Below, in pieces: positions 14,495-17,598 of a DNA stretch of 17,598 nucleotides. The stretch is taken from the NCBI GenBank assembly GCA_002496385.1, contig DAJR01000024.1, forward strand, positions 2,544-20,141, given 5' to 3'. Both the position numbers and the translations under genes were made by a program. Every line of letters starts with the position of its first letter. Within the stretch, counting starts at the first letter, position 1. The notes beneath the pieces are model-generated. The model saw only the letters and a list, made by a program, of their open reading frames with translations, was not told the DNA's origin and searched no databases. This DNA is from Methanomassiliicoccales archaeon UBA147. GTDB taxonomy: Archaea; Thermoplasmatota; Thermoplasmata; SG8-5.

Positions 14495-15164
14495 CGGCAC
14501 CCGCAGAACCAGGCTAAGACAGGCCGCCTGGGCCGTGCTCAGTGCGATTTTCGTTGTGTCCCTTGTTCTCTCGGTCTTTGCGACTAGCAGCTACACCGAA
14601 ATCGCCAAGGCGAGTATCCTGAGCTACGTGGCAACGGACGATTCCGCGGCATTCGAATTCGGCGACAATGGCACAATGGAATCCGTGAACATGACCATCA
14701 GTTTCACTATCGTCAATCCGAGCCGGGAGGAATTGAGGGTCTGGATACTCACGTACAAGGGATGGCTGAGGGACTGCGCGATGGAGGACGGCACCGACAC
14801 AAGCAGATGGAGGGTGGACGGCAGGGTGGAGTCCGACGGGACCGTGATGCGATATTACCCGGTCTTCGTCGCGGCATATTCATTCGACGCCCCCCAGGTC
14901 ATCGTGCCGCCCAAGTCGAACATGACCGTGACAAGGCATATCGAGGTGAACAAAGAGAACTACCCGGACATCCTGGCCAACATCGCGGACATCCGCAACT
15001 ATTCGGATTCGCTGGGGAAGGACCCTGAATGGCTTCATTACACCACCGCCATCCTTTTCATAGAAAGCGTTCCGTCTTTCTCCGGCCCCAACCACGACGC
15101 GAACCTGATCCGGAGGTTCGACGGCTGGGACATCACGCCCGGGGTGGAGGGGGCGGGCCCATGA
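14481..15164 (+). CDS. Single-pass membrane protein with extracytoplasmic domain, function unknown
   Basis: A 227-residue protein not recognised as a named family. Residues 1-13 are basic (RRTRLRQ), then one TM helix (~14-35, AAWAVLSAIFVVSLVLSVFA), placing the remaining ~190 residues outside. The outer part has four N-glycosylation sequons (NGT, NMT twice, NYS) and beta-rich stretches. VNMTISFTIVNPSREELRVW faintly resembles the strand pattern of LEA2/WHy-type beta-sandwiches, a weak inference. The ATG overlaps the DppF-like gene by 14 bp and is preceded by GAGGCGG (14471-14477); its stop overlaps the next ATG by four bases. That packing makes it part of the transport operon, perhaps an accessory that contacts the receptor stalk or the permease insertion. 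Confidence 0.8.
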   Translation: MTRDDGTRRTRLRQAAWAVLSAIFVVSLVLSVFATSSYTEIAKASILSYVATDDSAAFEFGDNGTMESVNMTISFTIVNPSREELRVWILTYKGWLRDCAMEDGTDTSRWRVDGRVESDGTVMRYYPVFVAAYSFDAPQVIVPPKSNMTVTRHIEVNKENYPDILANIADIRNYSDSLGKDPEWLHYTTAILFIESVPSFSGPNHDANLIRRFDGWDITPGVEGAGP

Positions 15165-15592
15165 GCCATGCTTTTGCGCTTGATGCGAGAGCGTTGAGAA
15201 GCCTGGTCCCGCAGGCATCCATGTATCTCATGCTGGGCTGCTTCGTGGGATTCCTATTGTTCTATGACGCCTTCCATTATTATTGCGAACCGTTCAAATC
15301 AAGCCTGCCGTCATGGTTGCTGGTCCTGGCACTGGGGTTCGCTGGGGTATTGGCATGTTTCCTCTACCCGGACATAGTCCATGTGATGCTCTCCATGGTC
15401 CTGCTTCCCCTCCTGGGCGCGGTGTTCTGTTTTTTGCTCTTCATCAGCCCGGCATTCTCCCCGGACATCGTGGGGTCACTCTCCGATTGGCTTTTCGAAC
15501 TGGCCAGGTACATCATATTCGATGTCATCCTTGCCTCAGTGGTCATTTTCTGTTCCGGATTCATCTCGCTGTACATCTTTGACACAGACTGA
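15161..15592 (+). CDS. Small integral membrane protein with about four TM helices, function unknown
   Basis: A 143-residue protein, highly hydrophobic, with about four TM helices: around MYLMLGCFVGFLLFYDAF, WLLVLALGFAGVLACFLY, VMLSMVLLPLLGAVFCFLLF and YIIFDVILASVVIFCSGFI. It has no recognisable catalytic motif. I start it at 15161, where ATGA overlaps the upstream stop and GGAGGGGG lies about 10 bases upstream. A longer in-frame start at 15029 would add 44 Arg/His/Pro-rich residues that merely shadow the previous gene. It is the last gene of the transport operon and probably works with the preceding single-pass protein. Confidence 0.8.
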   Translation: MSHAFALDARALRSLVPQASMYLMLGCFVGFLLFYDAFHYYCEPFKSSLPSWLLVLALGFAGVLACFLYPDIVHVMLSMVLLPLLGAVFCFLLFISPAFSPDIVGSLSDWLFELARYIIFDVILASVVIFCSGFISLYIFDTD

Positions 15593-15631
15593 ACCTGTGC
15601 AATCACCATATCCGCGCTGTTTCGGGCTTGC

Positions 15632-15651
15632 GGTGTTCGGCGCCGAACGCC
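15632..15651. promoter_or_regulatory. GC-rich palindrome between the transport operon and the next gene
   Basis: GTTCGGCGCCGAAC (15635-15648) is a perfect 14-bp palindrome. It extends to 20 bp as GGTGTTCGG/CCGAACGCC with one G-U-type mismatch. It is 40 bp after the transport operon stop and 30 bp before the next TATA box, so it may be a terminator stem (the T content after it is weak) or an operator for the next gene. Confidence 0.35.
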
Positions 15652-15674
15652 TTTGGTTTGAAGGGACCGCCCGA

Positions 15675-15689
15675 GGAAAATTATATAAA
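15675..15689 (+). promoter_or_regulatory. BRE/TATA promoter of the zinc ribbon/TPR gene
   Basis: GGAAAATTATATAAA is a very good archaeal BRE plus TATA element. With a spacing of about 26-27 bp the transcript would start at or next to the ATG at 15711, which opens the first of two tiny ORFs. Confidence 0.65.
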
Positions 15690-15710
15690 CGTTCCAATTG
15701 TACCTCGCGG

Positions 15711-15761
15711 ATGCGAATAGGTGGCAATCAGTATTTGCTGGCAAGATGCCGATATTGCTGA
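15711..15761 (+). CDS. Candidate leaderless 16-residue ORF
   Basis: ATG to TGA encodes MRIGGNQYLLARCRYC. The ATG lies where the TATA box predicts the transcript start, so it would be read leaderless. It ends with a C-x-x-C pair. Its TGA shares one base with the ATG of the next tiny ORF. No homology can be judged at this length; it may be a leader peptide or simply untranslated leader. Confidence 0.35.
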   Translation: MRIGGNQYLLARCRYC

Positions 15762-15811
15762 TGAACGCCATGGAGTATATTGAGATTGTACCGGGGCGGC
15801 GCTTTGGATGA
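15761..15811 (+). CDS. Candidate second 16-residue ORF coupled to the downstream gene
   Basis: Encodes MNAMEYIEIVPGRRFG. Its ATG overlaps the previous TGA by one base and its TGA (15809-15811) overlaps the ATG of the large gene (15808) by ATGA. No Shine-Dalgarno precedes it or the large gene, so re-initiation through this chain is a possible way of translating the large gene. Confidence 0.35.
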   Translation: MNAMEYIEIVPGRRFG

Positions 15812-17517
15812 GCATTAAGAACATCAAGGAAAGGCTCGAGGGCTCTTACAGGCTCATACGCATAAAACGCATCAAATTCGGATTCTATGCGATCGAGATG
15901 ATTCTCGCCTTTATCCTGGGTTTCACCATGGCCATACTGAGAGGGGCAAAATTCGAGCCGTTCTATTTTCCGGTGGATTGGTTCGCTTTCATAGTGCTGA
16001 TAATGCTTTTGATAGTATCCGTCGAGAACATATATTTCAGCGGCCTGGAGCTCAGGTACACCAAGAACAAGAGCAGGAAGTACCTCCTGGCTAGGAACAA
16101 CATGCGCCGCTCGATGGCGATAATCGCTGTCAGCGCCTTCTGCGTGGTGCTCCTGTTCCTCCCGCTGACCCAGGAAAAGATTGTCGAGCTGCACATGCCT
16201 TCATCGGGGGGCATCATTGACTACCGTGGAATCAGCCAGAATGCTTCGTTCAAATGCCAGGACGAGCTGGGGCTGACCAGGGCCAGCACGATCCAGATCA
16301 ATGTTTCCGACGGGGATAACCAGGTCACGCTGATGCTCGGCGGTACCACGGGCCTCAACATATGGAGGCCAGAGAGTAAAACAGGTTATAGTTACGGAGG
16401 CCTGCCCGAACATTCGGCGATGCAGGACATCGTTTCAGTGGTCGTAGAGAACCACGCGGGAACGGCCATCAATTTCACATACTCGGTCACGAGCGATGTA
16501 TCGCCATTAATCAAGACATTCATTCCGGCCCTTGGGCTTGGCTTCATCATCGTCCAGTTTGCAGCAATGTCGATAATGTACCCGATCCGGGAGGCATACG
16601 CCTCTTCCTCGATATACAGCAAGAAATACGTTCCGGAAACAGACTCAGGCGAGTATTCGGTCACCGAGATAAAGCTCACGAAGAAAGAGAAGGAGGAGGA
16701 CGAGGCAATCCTGGAAAAGGAACTGGACATGGAGCTTCCCGAACCGCCCAAGCCAATGCCTGCACCCGAAGCTGCCAAATGCGATATCGAGCCTGAGATG
16801 GTGCGTTCCCGGGGAAGTGTGGACGACGGCCTCATCGAGGAACCGGATGTGCAGTGCTCGCACTGCGGGGAGATGAACAGCGCCCAATCCGCCATGTGCT
16901 TCTCCTGCGGGACGGCTTTGGAGGCCAGGGAGAAATTGGCAATTGACCCCGCAGCCTACCTGAAGAAGGGAGAGTCCTTCGCCAATGCTGGAAGGTATGA
17001 CGATGCCATATCATGCTATGACGAGGTCCTGAAGATTGATTCTACCAACGAGAGGACCCTGCTGAGGAAGGGCGAGGCACTCCACAAGCTCGGCAAATGG
17101 GGTTCGGCCATACAATACGTCAACACGGCCCTCAAGGTCAACCCGAACAATGTCCAGACCCTTGTGCTGAAGGCTAGGATACTTGAGGAGAGGGACAGGA
17201 TGGACAAGTCCATCGAGATATACAGCCAGATACTTGCGCTCGACCCGGAGAACTCCTTCGCCAAATCAAGGATGGCGAGGCTGAGCCAGCAATTCGAGAA
17301 GGTCGCCGAGGAGTCTGAGATAGAGAGCGCGGAGAAAGTCCTGGAGCAGTTCATGGAAGTCCCCGGTATCGGCCTGGCGAGGGCAACCGCCCTGTACGAA
17401 GCGGGATACACCAGCTTCGAGATGCTTAAAAGTGTCTCGGAGGAGCAGCTGTCAAAGGTCAAGGGCATCTCGAAGGGCGTGGCGAAGAAGATCCGGAAGG
17501 GCCTTGACACTATGTAA
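15808..17517 (+). CDS. Membrane-anchored zinc ribbon, TPR and helix-hairpin-helix protein
   Basis: A 569-residue multidomain protein. Three TM helices (~25-44, 58-78, 102-120) precede an extracytoplasmic segment (~121-232) and a fourth TM helix (~236-256), so the C-terminal half should be cytoplasmic. That half has a charged linker (EKEEDEAILEKELDMELPEP), a zinc ribbon with C350-x-x-C353 and C364-x-x-C367, three TPRs (~382-483; for example AISCYDEVLKIDSTN), and a C-terminal helix-hairpin-helix region (~515-566; VPGIGLARATALYEAG and VKGISKGVAKKIRKGL) of the kind that binds DNA or proteins. No catalytic motif is visible. It has its own BRE/TATA promoter, so it is probably not part of the transporter. 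A role as a membrane-tethered scaffold or sensor is inference. The start is the ATG overlapping a tiny upstream ORF; no Shine-Dalgarno is visible. Confidence 0.88.
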   Translation: MSIKNIKERLEGSYRLIRIKRIKFGFYAIEMILAFILGFTMAILRGAKFEPFYFPVDWFAFIVLIMLLIVSVENIYFSGLELRYTKNKSRKYLLARNNMRRSMAIIAVSAFCVVLLFLPLTQEKIVELHMPSSGGIIDYRGISQNASFKCQDELGLTRASTIQINVSDGDNQVTLMLGGTTGLNIWRPESKTGYSYGGLPEHSAMQDIVSVVVENHAGTAINFTYSVTSDVSPLIKTFIPALGLGFIIVQFAAMSIMYPIREAYASSSIYSKKYVPETDSGEYSVTEIKLTKKEKEEDEAILEKELDMELPEPPKPMPAPEAAKCDIEPEMVRSRGSVDDGLIEEPDVQCSHCGEMNSAQSAMCFSCGTALEAREKLAIDPAAYLKKGESFANAGRYDDAISCYDEVLKIDSTNERTLLRKGEALHKLGKWGSAIQYVNTALKVNPNNVQTLVLKARILEERDRMDKSIEIYSQILALDPENSFAKSRMARLSQQFEKVAEESEIESAEKVLEQFMEVPGIGLARATALYEAGYTSFEMLKSVSEEQLSKVKGISKGVAKKIRKGLDTM

Positions 17518-17538
17518 ATCATCCTCTTGACAGGAGTT

Positions 17539-17547
17539 GTTTTCTTT
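17539..17547 (+). terminator. T-rich tract after the zinc ribbon/TPR gene
   Basis: GTTTTCTTTG lies about 22 bp beyond the stop codon, a typical archaeal oligo-T termination signal without a clear stem. Confidence 0.4.
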
Positions 17548-17553
17548 GTGATT

Positions 17554-17582
17554 CTAGGGGTCTAGGGGCTAGGGGCTAGGGT
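17554..17582 (+). repeat. CTAGGGG tandem repeat, G-quadruplex-compatible
   Basis: Four near-copies: CTAGGGG at 17554, 17562 (after one extra T), 17569, and CTAGGG at 17576. G-runs at 17557-17560, 17565-17568, 17572-17575 and 17579-17581 are separated by loops of 4, 3 and 3 bases, which fits the intramolecular G-quadruplex pattern. It is intergenic, just past the T-tract; the window ends 16 bases later, so its full extent and what follows are not visible. Confidence 0.7.
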
Positions 17583-17598
17583 TGTTAACATTTGTTTT

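Noticed and set aside
13193..14500. Long minus-strand ORF of 435 codons antisense to the ATPases
   Set aside because: It lies opposite two clear ATPase genes, its product is H/R/P/V-rich without domain features, and it reflects the GC-rich codon pattern of the plus strand.
15029..15160. N-terminal extension of the four-TM protein
   Set aside because: The 44 extra residues are Arg/His/Pro-rich and overlap the previous gene. The start at 15161 has an ATGA overlap and a Shine-Dalgarno, and begins a normal membrane protein.
15364..16194. Minus-strand ORF of 276 codons across the 15593-15807 gap
   Set aside because: It runs antisense through two plus-strand genes and through a good plus-strand BRE/TATA promoter, with no recognisable protein features.

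Overview
The window looks archaeal, most likely from a Thermoplasmatota-type euryarchaeon; that placement is an inference from gene content, not from a marker gene. The signs are: promoters built from BRE/TATA boxes rather than -35/-10 boxes; strong GGAGG/GGTGAT ribosome binding sites inside operons, next to apparently leaderless first genes; a KaiC-like RecA-superfamily ATPase; many N-x-S/T sequons in secreted domains; and a solute-binding protein anchored by a C-terminal membrane helix. No rRNA, tRNA, CRISPR, transposase or integrase was recognised.

Layout. (1) 1-2135, minus strand: a two-gene operon, a KaiC-like ATPase followed by a Lys-rich coiled-coil protein with a C-terminal alpha/beta domain. 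Hairpins and T-tracts lie beyond its end. (2) 2136-2403: a divergent promoter region with a TATA box on each strand, an inverted repeat over the predicted start of the rightward transcript, and a leader hairpin next to the ribosome binding site. (3) 2404-15592, plus strand: an oligopeptide/dipeptide-type ABC importer locus. It starts with a 2185-residue surface receptor: signal peptide, SBP_bac_5 domain, Ig-like domains, six tandem ~78-residue repeats, more Ig-like domains, a TM helix and an acidic cytoplasmic tail. A terminator-like hairpin and a new TATA box separate it from a tightly packed operon: DppB-like permease, DppC-like permease with an extra ~450-residue extracytoplasmic domain, two ATPases, and two unrecognised membrane proteins whose reading frames overlap. 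(4) 15593-17598, plus strand: a separate promoter drives two overlapping 16-codon ORFs, then a membrane-anchored protein with a zinc ribbon, TPRs and a helix-hairpin-helix domain. After it comes a T-tract and a CTAGGGG repeat that fits the G-quadruplex pattern.

How it fits together. The ATPases, the two permeases and the receptor make a complete importer for peptides or another solute handled by this family. The unusual part is the amount of extracytoplasmic structure: about 1580 residues beyond the binding domain on the receptor, about 450 inserted in one permease, and one or two extra membrane proteins. I infer a large surface assembly in which receptor and permease carry matching extracellular modules, perhaps to span or anchor in a cell-surface layer. 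This is the most likely undescribed system in the window.
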